Assembly (NCBI GenBank): GCA_937907525.1 | Contig: CALCIB010000249.1 | Span: 1-29,682, forward strand | Direction of reading: 5' to 3' | Length of the DNA stretch: 29,682 nt | Source: an uncultured Planctomycetales bacterium | Lineage (GTDB): Bacteria > Planctomycetota > Planctomycetia > Isosphaerales > Isosphaeraceae | Position numbers and translations under genes: made by a program | Notes under the pieces: generated by a model | Told to the model about the DNA's origin: nothing | Databases searched by the model: none | What the model saw: the letters and a program-made list of their open reading frames with translations, nothing else | Shown here: piece by piece, positions 1-7,915 of the stretch | Layout: each line of letters starts with the position of its first letter | How positions within the stretch are numbered: position 1 is the stretch's first letter

Positions 1-170
1 CCCCTCGCGGGGGAAGACAGACCGCGAAGCGGTCAGATGAGGGGGACGACACGCGCAAAGGCCGCCGGAATTCGCGGAAGCCCGTCCGGGAAGTCTTGGA
101 CGTCGATAGCCTTTTGGCTCGCCCCCCCTCATCCGGCCCTTCGGGCCACCTTCCCCCGCGAGGGGGGAAG
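1..170. repeat. Inverted-repeat pair downstream of cysNC
   Basis: Two roughly 45-base arms (about 1-45 and 122-170) are imperfect reverse complements of each other. Each carries a GC-rich end related to CCCCTCGCGGGGGAAG and an inner small hairpin (GGCCCTTCGGGCC at about 133-145, ACCGCGAAGCGGT in the left arm). The same two-arm architecture recurs at 17726-17845 and 28286-28438. It lies beyond the stop of cysNC, so it could act as a transcription end or mRNA-stabilising structure. I see no gene between 1 and 206. Confidence 0.75.
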
Positions 171-206
171 GACGTCATGACCGCCCTTCGAATCCCGGAC
201 GGGGCG

Positions 207-2144
207 TCAGCCGATGAATCCCCTGGCCTTCATCAAGGCGACGACGCGGTCGACGCTCTCCTCGACCTCCACCTGATCGGTCTGGAGGACGAGATCGGGG
301 GTTCGGGGCTCCTCGAAGGCGGCGGAGACGCCGGGCATGCGCGGGATCTTGCCCTCGTCGGCCAGGCGGTAGGCGCCGCTCTGGTCGCGGCTTCGACGGA
401 CGTCCTCGGGCGCGTCGCAGAAGATTTCCAGCACGCGCTCGCGGCCGATCAGGTCCTTGGCGCGCTCGCGAACGGCCTCATGCGGGGCGACGAACGCGGC
501 GATCGTGATCACGCCGGCGTCGTTGAGGAGTTTGGCGACCTCGGCGGAGCGTCGGAGGTTCTCGGAGCGGTCGTCGGCGGTGAAGCCGAGGTCGCGGTTG
601 AGGCCCTGGCGCATGTTCTGGCCGTAGAGGACCGTCACCGCCCTCCCCAAGTCCCACAACCGCCGCTCCAGGGCGTAGGCGATCCGGCTCTTGCCGCTGC
701 CGGTCAGGCCGACCAAGAGGATCGTCGCCGGGACCTGGCCGAAGCGCTCTTTCCGCTCCGAGGGCGCGACCTGGCTGCCGCGGTCCTTCAGGGCCGCGGT
801 GGCCGGCCGAGCCGACCAGACGTCGCCGGACGGTCGGCCGCCGCCGGTCTCCAGGATCATCCCCGCGCCGACGGTGTTGTTGGTCAGGCGGTCGATGAGG
901 ATGAACGCGCCGGTGGCGTGGTTGTCGCGGTAGGGGTCGTAGGCCAGCGGCCGGGTGAGGCTGAGCTGGACGTGGCCGACCTCGTTGAGCTCCAGGCGGG
1001 AGACGTGCCGATGCTCCAGGGGGTTGACGTCCACGGCGTAACGGAACGCGGCGGCCTCGGCGGAGACCTGGCGGGTGGTCTGCTTCAGCGTGTACTGCCG
1101 GCCGGGAACGAACGGTTGCTCGGCCATCCAGACGACCATCGCCTCGATTTCGCTCCCGACCAACGGCGGGTCGTCGGGAGGGACGAGCATGTCGCCGCGG
1201 CTGACGTCGATCTCGTCGGTCAGGGTGATCGTCACGGCCTGGGGGGCGTAGGCTTCCTCGAGTTCGCCGTCGAAGGTGACGATGGACTTGATCCGGCTCC
1301 GCTTGCCGGAGGGGAACGCCGTCACCTCGTCCCCCTTGCGGAAGATCCCGGAGGCGATCGTGCCGGCGAAGCCGCGGAAGTCGAGGTTGGGTCTTATGAC
1401 GTACTGCACCGGGAACCGCGGATCGGCCATGTTGCGGTCGCTGGCGATGTGGACCGTCTCCAGGTGCTCAAGCAAGGTCGGCCCCTGATGCCAGGGGGTG
1501 TTCTCGCTCCTGGAGACCACGCCGTCCCCCTTGAGGGCCGAGAGCGGGATGAAGACGACGTCGGGGACGTCGAGCTTGGCGACGAAGCCGGTGTAGTCCT
1601 CCTTGATCCGCTCGAAGACTTCCTGGGAGTAGTCGACGAGGTCCATCTTGTTGACCGCGACGACGACGTGTCGGATCCCCAGGAGCGAGACGATGTACGA
1701 GTGCCTTCGGGTCTGGGTCATGACGCCGTGGCGGGCGTCGATCAGGATGACGGCCAGTTGGCAGGTGGAGGCGCCGGTGGCCATGTTGCGGGTGTACTGC
1801 TCGTGGCCCGGCGTGTCGGCGATGATGAACTTGCGGCGGTCGGTGGAGAAGTAGCGGTAGGCGACGTCGATGGTGATCCCCTGCTCGCGCTCGGCGCGCA
1901 GGCCGTCGGTCAGCAGGGCAAGGTCCATCACGCCGGCGCCGGTGGTGCCGACCTTCTCGCTGTCGCGCTTGACCGCGGCGAGCTGGTCCTCGTAGATGGT
2001 CTTGGTGTCGTGCAGGAGCCTGCCGATGAGCGTGCTCTTGCCGTCGTCGACGCTGCCGCAGGTGAGGAACCGCAGCAATTCCTTCTTCTGATGGCGCGCG
2101 AGGTAGGCGTGGATGTCTTCCCGGCTCAAGTCGACGGCTTGCAT
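207..2144 (-). CDS. cysNC: Bifunctional sulfate adenylyltransferase subunit 1 / adenylylsulfate kinase (CysN-CysC fusion)
   Basis: The 645-residue protein combines the GTPase subunit of ATP sulfurylase with APS kinase, so it would drive sulfate to APS and then phosphorylate APS to PAPS in the cytoplasm. Residues 1 to about 435 are an EF-Tu-like GTPase: G1 GSVDDGKST at 30-38, DTPGH at 110-114 and NKMD at 165-168. Residues about 470-645 are the kinase, with P-loop GLTGSGKS at 479-486. The usual acidic LDGDN motif of APS kinases reads LYGQN here (506-510), and the later FTGI-type motif reads MPGV, so kinase activity is uncertain even though the P-loop is intact. The ATG lies 2 bases after the cysD stop, which implies one operon with translational coupling. 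The CysN assignment is firm. The CysC assignment rests on homology only. Confidence 0.95.
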   Translation of the reverse strand: MQAVDLSREDIHAYLARHQKKELLRFLTCGSVDDGKSTLIGRLLHDTKTIYEDQLAAVKRDSEKVGTTGAGVMDLALLTDGLRAEREQGITIDVAYRYFSTDRRKFIIADTPGHEQYTRNMATGASTCQLAVILIDARHGVMTQTRRHSYIVSLLGIRHVVVAVNKMDLVDYSQEVFERIKEDYTGFVAKLDVPDVVFIPLSALKGDGVVSRSENTPWHQGPTLLEHLETVHIASDRNMADPRFPVQYVIRPNLDFRGFAGTIASGIFRKGDEVTAFPSGKRSRIKSIVTFDGELEEAYAPQAVTITLTDEIDVSRGDMLVPPDDPPLVGSEIEAMVVWMAEQPFVPGRQYTLKQTTRQVSAEAAAFRYAVDVNPLEHRHVSRLELNEVGHVQLSLTRPLAYDPYRDNHATGAFILIDRLTNNTVGAGMILETGGGRPSGDVWSARPATAALKDRGSQVAPSERKERFGQVPATILLVGLTGSGKSRIAYALERRLWDLGRAVTVLYGQNMRQGLNRDLGFTADDRSENLRRSAEVAKLLNDAGVITIAAFVAPHEAVRERAKDLIGRERVLEIFCDAPEDVRRSRDQSGAYRLADEGKIPRMPGVSAAFEEPRTPDLVLQTDQVEVEESVDRVVALMKARGFIG

Positions 2145-2146
2145 CG

Positions 2147-3061
2147 TTAGAAATACCCCTCGCGCTTCTTTTGCTCCATCGAGCCGGTCTCGTCGAAGTC
2201 GATCATCCGCCCCTGGCGTTCGGAGTTTCGCGCCAGGAGCATCTCCTCGATGATCTCCGGCAGGGTGGTCGCGTCGCTTTCGATCGCCCCGGTCAGGGGG
2301 TAGCAGCCCAGGGTCCGGAACCGGACCCGCTTCATCATCGGCGTCTCGCCGGGGTGAAGCCGCATCCGGTCGTCGTCGACCATGATGAGCGCGCCGTCGC
2401 GTTCGACGACCGGGCGGACGTCGGCGAAGTAGAGGGGCACGATCGGGATGTTCTCAAGGTGGATGTACTGCCAGACGTCCAGCTCGGTCCAGTTGGACAG
2501 GGGGAAGGCGCGGATGCTCTCCCCCTTGTTGACCTTGCCGTTGTAGAGGTTCCAGAGTTCGGGGCGTTGGTTCTTGGGGTCCCACTGGTGGAGGCGGTCG
2601 CGGAAGCTGTAGACGCGCTCCTTGGCGCGGCTCTTCTCCTCGTCGCGGCGGGCGCCGCCGAAGGCGGCGTCGTACCGGTAATGGTTCAGCGCCTGCTTGA
2701 GCGCCTGGGTCTTCATGACGTCGGTGTGCTTCTTGGATCCGTGGTCGAACGGGTTGACGTTCTGGGCCTTCCCCTCGGGGTTGGTCCAGACCTTCAGGTC
2801 CAACCCCAGCTCGCGACAGTAGCTGTCGCGGAACTCGATCATCGCCCGGAATTTCCAGGTGGTGTCGACGTGCAGGAGCGGGAACGGGATTCGGCCGGGA
2901 TGGAACGCCTTCTGCGCGAGGCGCAACATCACCGACGAGTCCTTGCCGATCGAGTAGAGCATCACCGGGTGCTCGAACTCGGCGGCGACCTCGCGGATGA
3001 TGTGGATGCTCTCGGCTTCCAGGATCTTCAGGTGGGTCGGATTGTAGCTGCCGCTGGTCAC
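2147..3061 (-). CDS. cysD: Sulfate adenylyltransferase subunit 2 (CysD)
   Basis: This 304-residue protein is the catalytic subunit of ATP sulfurylase, forming APS from sulfate and ATP in a complex with the CysN part of the next gene. It belongs to the PP-loop ATP pyrophosphatase family. The PP-loop SIGKDSS lies near residues 37-43, and the family's typical C-terminus (SERQGRMIDFDETGSMEQKK, ending in REGYF) is intact. The length is normal for CysD. The start is GTG, chosen because GAGGAGG sits 5 bases upstream (3067-3073) and the protein begins at the expected N-terminus. It is the first gene of a two-gene minus-strand operon with cysNC. Confidence 0.96.
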   Translation of the reverse strand: MTSGSYNPTHLKILEAESIHIIREVAAEFEHPVMLYSIGKDSSVMLRLAQKAFHPGRIPFPLLHVDTTWKFRAMIEFRDSYCRELGLDLKVWTNPEGKAQNVNPFDHGSKKHTDVMKTQALKQALNHYRYDAAFGGARRDEEKSRAKERVYSFRDRLHQWDPKNQRPELWNLYNGKVNKGESIRAFPLSNWTELDVWQYIHLENIPIVPLYFADVRPVVERDGALIMVDDDRMRLHPGETPMMKRVRFRTLGCYPLTGAIESDATTLPEIIEEMLLARNSERQGRMIDFDETGSMEQKKREGYF

Positions 3062-3066
3062 GTCGT

Positions 3067-3109
3067 CCTCCTCGTGCCTCGATCTTATAAATCCGACGCG
3101 CCCGCGTGA
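3067..3109 (-). promoter_or_regulatory. Putative cysD promoter and strong ribosome binding site
   Basis: On the minus strand a -10-like TATAAG occupies 3089-3084. A weak -35-like TTCACG lies at about 3110-3105, giving a short 15-base spacer. The expected transcript start would leave a leader of only about 15 bases, just enough for the GAGGAGG ribosome site at 3073-3067 and the GTG start at 3061. The -10 and ribosome site are seen directly. The -35 and its use are inferred. Confidence 0.4.
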
Positions 3110-3155
3110 AGATGGATCGGCAAAATCCGACGCCCCCGCGTGTAGAATGGATCGG
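3089..3155. repeat. Two direct repeats upstream of cysD
   Basis: A 32-33 base unit occurs twice head to tail (3089-3120 and 3123-3155). Both copies start AAATCCGACGC, share CCCGCGTG and end ATGGATCGG, with one indel and a few substitutions. A third partial echo, GATCGGTTAAAATCGCGCG, lies at about 3182-3200. The repeats cover the divergent region between cysD and the plus-strand small gene and overlap the likely cysD promoter, so they may be a duplicated operator or promoter. Confidence 0.7.
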
Positions 3156-3272
3156 TCGTCGAGGCTTCGATCGTCCAGGCCGATCGGTTAAAATCGCGCG
3201 ACGGAATCGCGCTTGCGGCGGTCGAGGACCGAGGAAGGGGGAGGGTGCGAACCGAGACGCTGGTGGAATAGT

Positions 3273-3494
3273 TTGAAGGCGAGGCCGTTCCGGCCGTTCT
3301 GGATCGTCCTGGCGGACGGCGAGCGGATCGAGGTCCGGCATCCGGAATGGGTGGCGACGGCGGGCGGAAGGACGGCCGTGGTGATGGAACCGGACGACCG
3401 GATGCACGTAATCGACATCGGTCTGGTGATCGAACTGGAGGCCGACTCGCCCGCGCCCGCGGGCCGGATCCGCGCGGAGACCGAGGAAGGCTGA
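3273..3494 (+). CDS. Small conserved-looking hypothetical protein
   Basis: From the TTG at 3273 this encodes 73 residues beginning LKARPFRPFWIVLADGE and containing HPEWVA and an acidic C-terminus. The pattern (PFRPF, LADG, HPEW, then DDRMHVIDI) resembles short planctomycete hypothetical proteins I recall, roughly 60-80 residues and probably a small beta-rich fold, with no known function. An earlier in-frame TTG at 3213 would add a low-complexity Arg-rich stretch. The later start is preferred because GGTGG lies 6 bases upstream and the family-like part begins there. It is divergent from cysD and about 110 bases before nhaA. No function is claimed. Confidence 0.55.
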   Translation: MKARPFRPFWIVLADGERIEVRHPEWVATAGGRTAVVMEPDDRMHVIDIGLVIELEADSPAPAGRIRAETEEG

Positions 3495-3507
3495 CCGGAC
3501 GTCGCGG

Positions 3508-3537
3508 TTGGCCGATCGATCGCCAAGACTGTAGGAT
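3508..3537 (+). promoter_or_regulatory. Putative nhaA promoter
   Basis: TTGGCC (3508-3513) and TAGGAT (3532-3537) are separated by 18 bases, each matching a sigma-70 consensus box at 4 of 6 positions. They lie about 70-110 bases before the possible nhaA starts. This is weak evidence in high-GC DNA. A similar TAGAAT (3143-3148) lies upstream of the small gene but has no convincing -35. Confidence 0.3.
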
Positions 3538-3606
3538 GGAGTCCCCGTCGCGCCGAGGAGGGCTCGCGCGCGAATTTCCGGTCCCTCGCGACCTCTCCGA
3601 CGCCCC

Positions 3607-5337
3607 ATGATCCGCGACCGACGACGGCCGCGCGGAGGAATCGTCTTGCCCGCACAGCCGACGACCGACCAGGACCTGGCCGCCTCCCACCGCATGCGGC
3701 GAGACTTCATCGCGCTTTCGGTCGATCAGACCGTCGCGGAGGCGCTGGAACGGCTCCGGGAATCCCAGGGCGGCGACGGCGTCGCCTACTTCTACGTCGT
3801 CGATGGAGAGGGCCGCCTGCGGGGAGTCGCGCCGGCGCGACGGCTGCTCCTCGGTGCTCGCGACGTCCTCGTCTCGGAGGTCATGGTCCCGGAGCCGGCG
3901 GTCGTTCAAGAATCGGCCGACCACCGCGAGGTCCGCGCGCTGTTCCTCAAGCGGAGGCTGCTGGCGCTTCCGGTGGTGGACGCGGAGGGCAGGCTCCAGG
4001 GCGTGGTGGACGTCGAGCGTTACTCCGAGGAGTTGGAGCGACCCGACGACCGCAAGGCCGTCGATCGGCTCTCGGAGCCGTTCATCCGGTTCATGCACGT
4101 CGAGGCGGCCGGCGGCCTGGCCCTGCTGGCCGCCACCGTGATCGCCCTGACGCTCGCCAACTCGCCGTGGGAGGCGTGGTACCACTCCTTCTGGGAGACG
4201 TCCGTCGGGATCGTCCTGGGAGGCTTCGAGCACGTCGAACCGCTGAAGCACTGGGTCGACGACGGCCTGATGACCCTCTTCTTCTTCGCCGTCGGTCTTG
4301 AGATCAAGCGCGAGCTGGTCTTCGGCGAGCTGTCCGACCCGAGGAAGGCGCTCTTGCCGATCATCGCGGCGCTGGGCGGGATGCTCGTGCCGGCGGGCTT
4401 CTACATGCTGGGGGTCCACGGCGGGCCGGGGTGGGAAGGCTGGGGCGTGCCGATGGCCACCGACATCGCCTTCGTCGTCGGGGTGATGGCGCTTCTGGGC
4501 CCGCGGATGCCCAACGGACTGAAGGTGTTGCTTCTGACCCTGGCGGTCGCCGACGACATGGGCGCGGTCTTGGTCATCGCGGTGGCGTACAGCGGGCCGC
4601 TGGGTCTCGTGGCCCTCGCCTGGGCGGCGGCCGGGCTCGGGCTGGTCGTCCTGATGCGTTTCGCCGGGATTCAAAGCTTCGCGGTTTACACCGTCGTCGG
4701 GGCCGGGGTCTGGTACGCGGTCTTGAATTCGGGCGTCCACCCGACGGTGGCGGGGGTGATCCTCGGCCTGCTCACGCCGACGATCCCGATGACGCGCCGG
4801 GGTCTCCTCCGGGACGCGCTCGCCGACCTCCGGGACCGTCTCCGGGGGGCGCGGGAGGGGAGCCCTCGACCGGGATTGGACGCGGCCTCGCCGGCCGAGC
4901 GGTTGGAGACGGCGCTGCATCCGTGGGTCGCCTTCGCGATCATGCCGATCTTCGCGCTGGCCAACGCCGGGGTGCGGGTCGACCCCTCCGCGCTGACGAC
5001 GCCCGTGGCGATGGCGGTGGCGGCGGGTTTGGTCCTGGGCAAGCCGATCGGGATCGTGCTGTTCAGTTGGCTGTCGGTGCGCGCCGGAGTGACGCGGCTC
5101 CCCGCGGGGGTCGACTGGCGGGCGATGATCGGCGCCGGCTGCCTGGGGGGCATCGGCTTCACGATGTCGCTGTTCATCGCCGGGCTGGCGCTTCAAAGCG
5201 ACCTTCTGGACGACGCCAAGATCGGCATCCTCGTCGGCTCCACGATCAGCGCGATCCTCGGCTGCGCCATCCTGATCGCGGCGCTGCCGAGCCGGCCCGG
5301 ATCGAACCCGAACGAGGCGACCGGCGCGACCGCCTGA
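3607..5337 (+). CDS. nhaA: Na+/H+ antiporter NhaA with N-terminal CBS-domain pair
   Basis: The 576-residue protein is an inner-membrane sodium/proton antiporter of the NhaA family with an added cytoplasmic module. Residues about 29-145 form two CBS-like repeats of the MgtE type (FYVVDGEGRLRGV, then LLALPVVDAEGRLQGVVDV), which in other proteins bind adenosine nucleotides. The NhaA core runs from about 155 to 565. Asp286 in ATDIAF matches E. coli Asp133. Asp316-Asp317 in VADDMGA match the ion-binding Asp163-Asp164. Lys479 in LGKPIGI matches Lys300. So the transporter looks active. E. coli NhaA has 388 residues, and most of the excess here is the CBS module. A TTG at 3646 has GGAGGA 6 bases upstream and could be the true start. 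It would remove 13 residues and touch neither domain. Confidence 0.93.
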   Translation: MIRDRRRPRGGIVLPAQPTTDQDLAASHRMRRDFIALSVDQTVAEALERLRESQGGDGVAYFYVVDGEGRLRGVAPARRLLLGARDVLVSEVMVPEPAVVQESADHREVRALFLKRRLLALPVVDAEGRLQGVVDVERYSEELERPDDRKAVDRLSEPFIRFMHVEAAGGLALLAATVIALTLANSPWEAWYHSFWETSVGIVLGGFEHVEPLKHWVDDGLMTLFFFAVGLEIKRELVFGELSDPRKALLPIIAALGGMLVPAGFYMLGVHGGPGWEGWGVPMATDIAFVVGVMALLGPRMPNGLKVLLLTLAVADDMGAVLVIAVAYSGPLGLVALAWAAAGLGLVVLMRFAGIQSFAVYTVVGAGVWYAVLNSGVHPTVAGVILGLLTPTIPMTRRGLLRDALADLRDRLRGAREGSPRPGLDAASPAERLETALHPWVAFAIMPIFALANAGVRVDPSALTTPVAMAVAAGLVLGKPIGIVLFSWLSVRAGVTRLPAGVDWRAMIGAGCLGGIGFTMSLFIAGLALQSDLLDDAKIGILVGSTISAILGCAILIAALPSRPGSNPNEATGATA

Positions 5338-5363
5338 GGACGACGCCTCGCGATCCTCCTCCG

Positions 5364-7424
5364 TCACCTTCGCTTCTTGCCGGCCCTGGCCTTGGCTTTG
5401 GCCTTGGAGCGGGCGCTTTGGGCCTGGGGGGAGGGGGCGGGGCGGGCGGGGCCGCCGGACTGGGCGGCGCGGAGTTCCTGGAGCTTGTCGCGAAGCGCCG
5501 CGGCGCGTTCGAACTCCAGCTTTTCGGCCGCCTCCAGCATCTCGGCCTCAAGCGCCTGGACGTACTCCTCGGTGGCCTCGGTCGCCTCGTCGCGGCGGAC
5601 GGCCTCGCGGGCGACGGTTCGGGCGTGGATCTCCTCCTCGATCCCCCGGCGGATCGCCTTGACCACCGACTCCGGCGTGATTCCGTGCTCGGCGTTGTAG
5701 GCCAGTTGCAGCGCCCGTCGTCGCTCGGTCTCGTCCATCGCCCTTTGCATCGAGGGCGTGATTTTGTCGGCGTACAGCACCACCTCGGCGTTGACGTTGC
5801 GGGCGGATCGGCCGATCGTCTGGATCAGCGAGGTCTCGCTGCGCAGGAACCCCTCCTTGTCGGCGTCGAGGATGCAGACCATCGAGACTTCCGGCAGGTC
5901 CAGCCCCTCGCGCAACAAATTCACGCCCACCAATGCGTCGAAGGCGCCCTCGCGCAACTCGCGGAGGATCGTCACGCGCTCGAAGGCGTCCAGCTCGGAG
6001 TGGAGCCACTTGCAGCGCATTCCCCGTTCCTTGATGTAGCGCGACAGATCCTCGGCCAGCCGTTTCGTGAGCGTGGTGATGAGGACGCGCTCGTCGCGGG
6101 CGGCGCGCTTCTTGACCTCTTCCAGAAGCGCCGGGACCTGGCCGCGGGCGGGCTCGACGCGGACGACCGGGTCGACGAGGCCGGTGGGACGGATGACCTG
6201 CTCGACGACCTCGCCGCCGGAGGCCGCGACCTCGTAGTCGGCCGGGGTGGCTGAGACGAACAGTCGAAGCGCCGGCTTGGCCTCCCATTCGTCGATCCGG
6301 AGCGGCCGGTTGTCCAGGGCGCTCGGAAGTCGGAAGCCGTGGTCGACCAGGGTCAGCTTGCGGCTGTGGTCGCCGGCGAACATGCCGCGGATCTGCGGCA
6401 GGGTGACGTGGGACTCGTCGAGGATGAACAGGCTGCCGGGGGGGAAGAAGTCCAGGAGCGTATTGGGGGTCTCCCCCGCCTTGCGGCCGGAGAGGTGCCG
6501 CGAGTAGTTCTCGATCCCGGAGCAGTAGCCGACCTCCTGGATCATCTCCATGTCGTACCGCGTCCGCGCGGCCAGCCGCTGCGCCTCCAACAGCTTGCCC
6601 TGCTCCTTCAACTGCCCAAGCCGTTCCTCCAACTCCGCGCCGATGGATTCGATCGCCCCCTTGATCCGTTCCTCGGGGAGGACGAAGTGCTTGGCCGGGT
6701 ATATGTACATATCCTCGTGGGTCTGGATGACCTGGCCGGTGAGGGTGTCGATGGTCGCCAGGCGCTCGACCTCGTCGCCGAACAGTTCGATGCGGTAGCC
6801 GATCTCCTCGTAGGCGGGCCAAAGCTCGATGACGTCGCCGCGGACGCGGAACTTGCCGCGCTCGAAGGCGACGTCGTTGCGGTCGTACTGGATGTCGACG
6901 AACCGCATCAAGACCTCGTCGCGGTCGACGACGTCGCCGACTTGCAGACGGACCATCATCTTGCGGTAGTCTTCCGGCGAGCCCAAGCCGTAGATGCACG
7001 AGACGCTGGCGACGACCACCACGTCCTCGCGGCTGACCAGCGCGCTTGTCGAGGCCAGGCGGAGGCGGTCGATCTCCTCGTTGATCGAGGCGTCCTTCTC
7101 GATGTAGATGTCGCGCTGGGGGATGTAGGCTTCGGGCTGGTAATAGTCGTAATAGCTGACGAAGTAGCGGACGGCGTTATGGGGGAGGAACTCCTTGAAC
7201 TCGGCGTAGAGCTGCGCCGCCAGCGTCTTGTTGTGCGACATCACCAACGCCGGCCGGCCGTACTGGGCGATGACGTTGGCCATGGTGAACGTCTTGCCCG
7301 AGCCGGTGACGCCCAAAAGCGTCTGCGCCGGCTTCCCCTCGCGAAGCCCGGCCACCAACTTCTCGATGGCCTGGGGCTGATCCCCGGCCGGCTTGTAGGG
7401 GCTGACGATCCGATACTCACTCAT
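5364..7424 (-). CDS. uvrB: Excinuclease ABC subunit B (UvrB)
   Basis: The 686-residue protein is the damage-verifying helicase of nucleotide excision repair. It is loaded by UvrA and then recruits UvrC. From the N-terminus it begins MSEYRIVSPYKPAGDQPQAI, with Walker A GVTGSGKT at about 38-45. The beta-hairpin region that clamps DNA reads YYDYYQPEAYIP, the Walker B-like motif is DESH, and the helicase C-terminal part has the IQTIGRSARN motif. The UVR coiled coil (EYVQALEAEMLEAAEKLEFE) that contacts UvrC is near the C-terminus, followed by a Lys/Arg/Ala-rich tail. The start at 7424 is set by the family N-terminus and a GAGG 8 bases upstream. It is convergent with nhaA, with only 26 bases between the stops. 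Confidence 0.97.
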   Translation of the reverse strand: MSEYRIVSPYKPAGDQPQAIEKLVAGLREGKPAQTLLGVTGSGKTFTMANVIAQYGRPALVMSHNKTLAAQLYAEFKEFLPHNAVRYFVSYYDYYQPEAYIPQRDIYIEKDASINEEIDRLRLASTSALVSREDVVVVASVSCIYGLGSPEDYRKMMVRLQVGDVVDRDEVLMRFVDIQYDRNDVAFERGKFRVRGDVIELWPAYEEIGYRIELFGDEVERLATIDTLTGQVIQTHEDMYIYPAKHFVLPEERIKGAIESIGAELEERLGQLKEQGKLLEAQRLAARTRYDMEMIQEVGYCSGIENYSRHLSGRKAGETPNTLLDFFPPGSLFILDESHVTLPQIRGMFAGDHSRKLTLVDHGFRLPSALDNRPLRIDEWEAKPALRLFVSATPADYEVAASGGEVVEQVIRPTGLVDPVVRVEPARGQVPALLEEVKKRAARDERVLITTLTKRLAEDLSRYIKERGMRCKWLHSELDAFERVTILRELREGAFDALVGVNLLREGLDLPEVSMVCILDADKEGFLRSETSLIQTIGRSARNVNAEVVLYADKITPSMQRAMDETERRRALQLAYNAEHGITPESVVKAIRRGIEEEIHARTVAREAVRRDEATEATEEYVQALEAEMLEAAEKLEFERAAALRDKLQELRAAQSGGPARPAPSPQAQSARSKAKAKARAGKKRR

Positions 7425-7480
7425 CGCGCGCGGGCCTCGTCGCGGCTTGCGGCCTCGTCGCGCCCTGGGCGTCGGTCGGT

Positions 7481-7620
7481 CTTCGTGGGCTGGGTCGTGA
7501 CCCAGCCTGGTAGAACGTCGCACTTAAGAATGTGAGTCGGTCGCTTGGCCTTCGTGGGCTGGGTCGTGACCCAGCTTGAGAAGGCGTCGGCTCGCGAGGG
7601 CCGGGTCCAGACCCGGCCTA
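7481..7620. repeat. Three palindromic hairpin repeats upstream of uvrB
   Basis: A 26-base sequence beginning CTTCGTGGGCTGGGTCG occurs identically at 7481-7506 and 7550-7575. Its core GCTGGGTCGTGACCCAGC can fold as a 7-base stem with a CGTG loop. A third related hairpin, GGCCGGGTCCAGACCCGGCC (7599-7618), has the same layout with an 8-base stem. The 491-base gap between the uvrB start and the next gene (7425-7915) holds these repeats and otherwise nothing I can assign. Confidence 0.8.
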
Positions 7621-7915
7621 CAAGAACACCCACTCTCTCAAGCGCGACGGCCCACCACGAGAAACTCCGAGCGGTCGGGCCGTGATGAGGCGGCGGGAAC
7701 CTTTCCATGAACTTCAGTCCAGGAGCCCAAGTATACCGACGGCCGAGGGAAAAGTCTTGAGCGCGCGCCCGAAAGGGGCCTCGGCCGTACCCGGATTCCG
7801 TCGTTCGGAAACCTCGGGGATGATCCGACGAAGACGGTGGCGACCGGCGGGGCGGCGGGCGGTCGCCACGCCAGGCGCTACGGCGCGCGAACCAAGCGGG
7901 GCGTTCCTCGCGGCG

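Noticed and set aside
96..2150. Plus-strand 684-codon open frame opposite cysNC
   Set aside because: It is the antisense shadow of a clear CysN-CysC gene. Its composition (Gly, Ala, Val, Asp, Arg rich, no domains) is typical of antisense frames in high-GC DNA.
3085..5367. Minus-strand 760-codon open frame opposite nhaA
   Set aside because: It lacks any motif and is Arg/Pro/Asp/His rich, while the plus strand encodes NhaA with all catalytic residues.
7481..7620. Possible CRISPR array
   Set aside because: There are only two identical copies plus one diverged, they are strongly palindromic with unequal gaps, and no cas genes are near.
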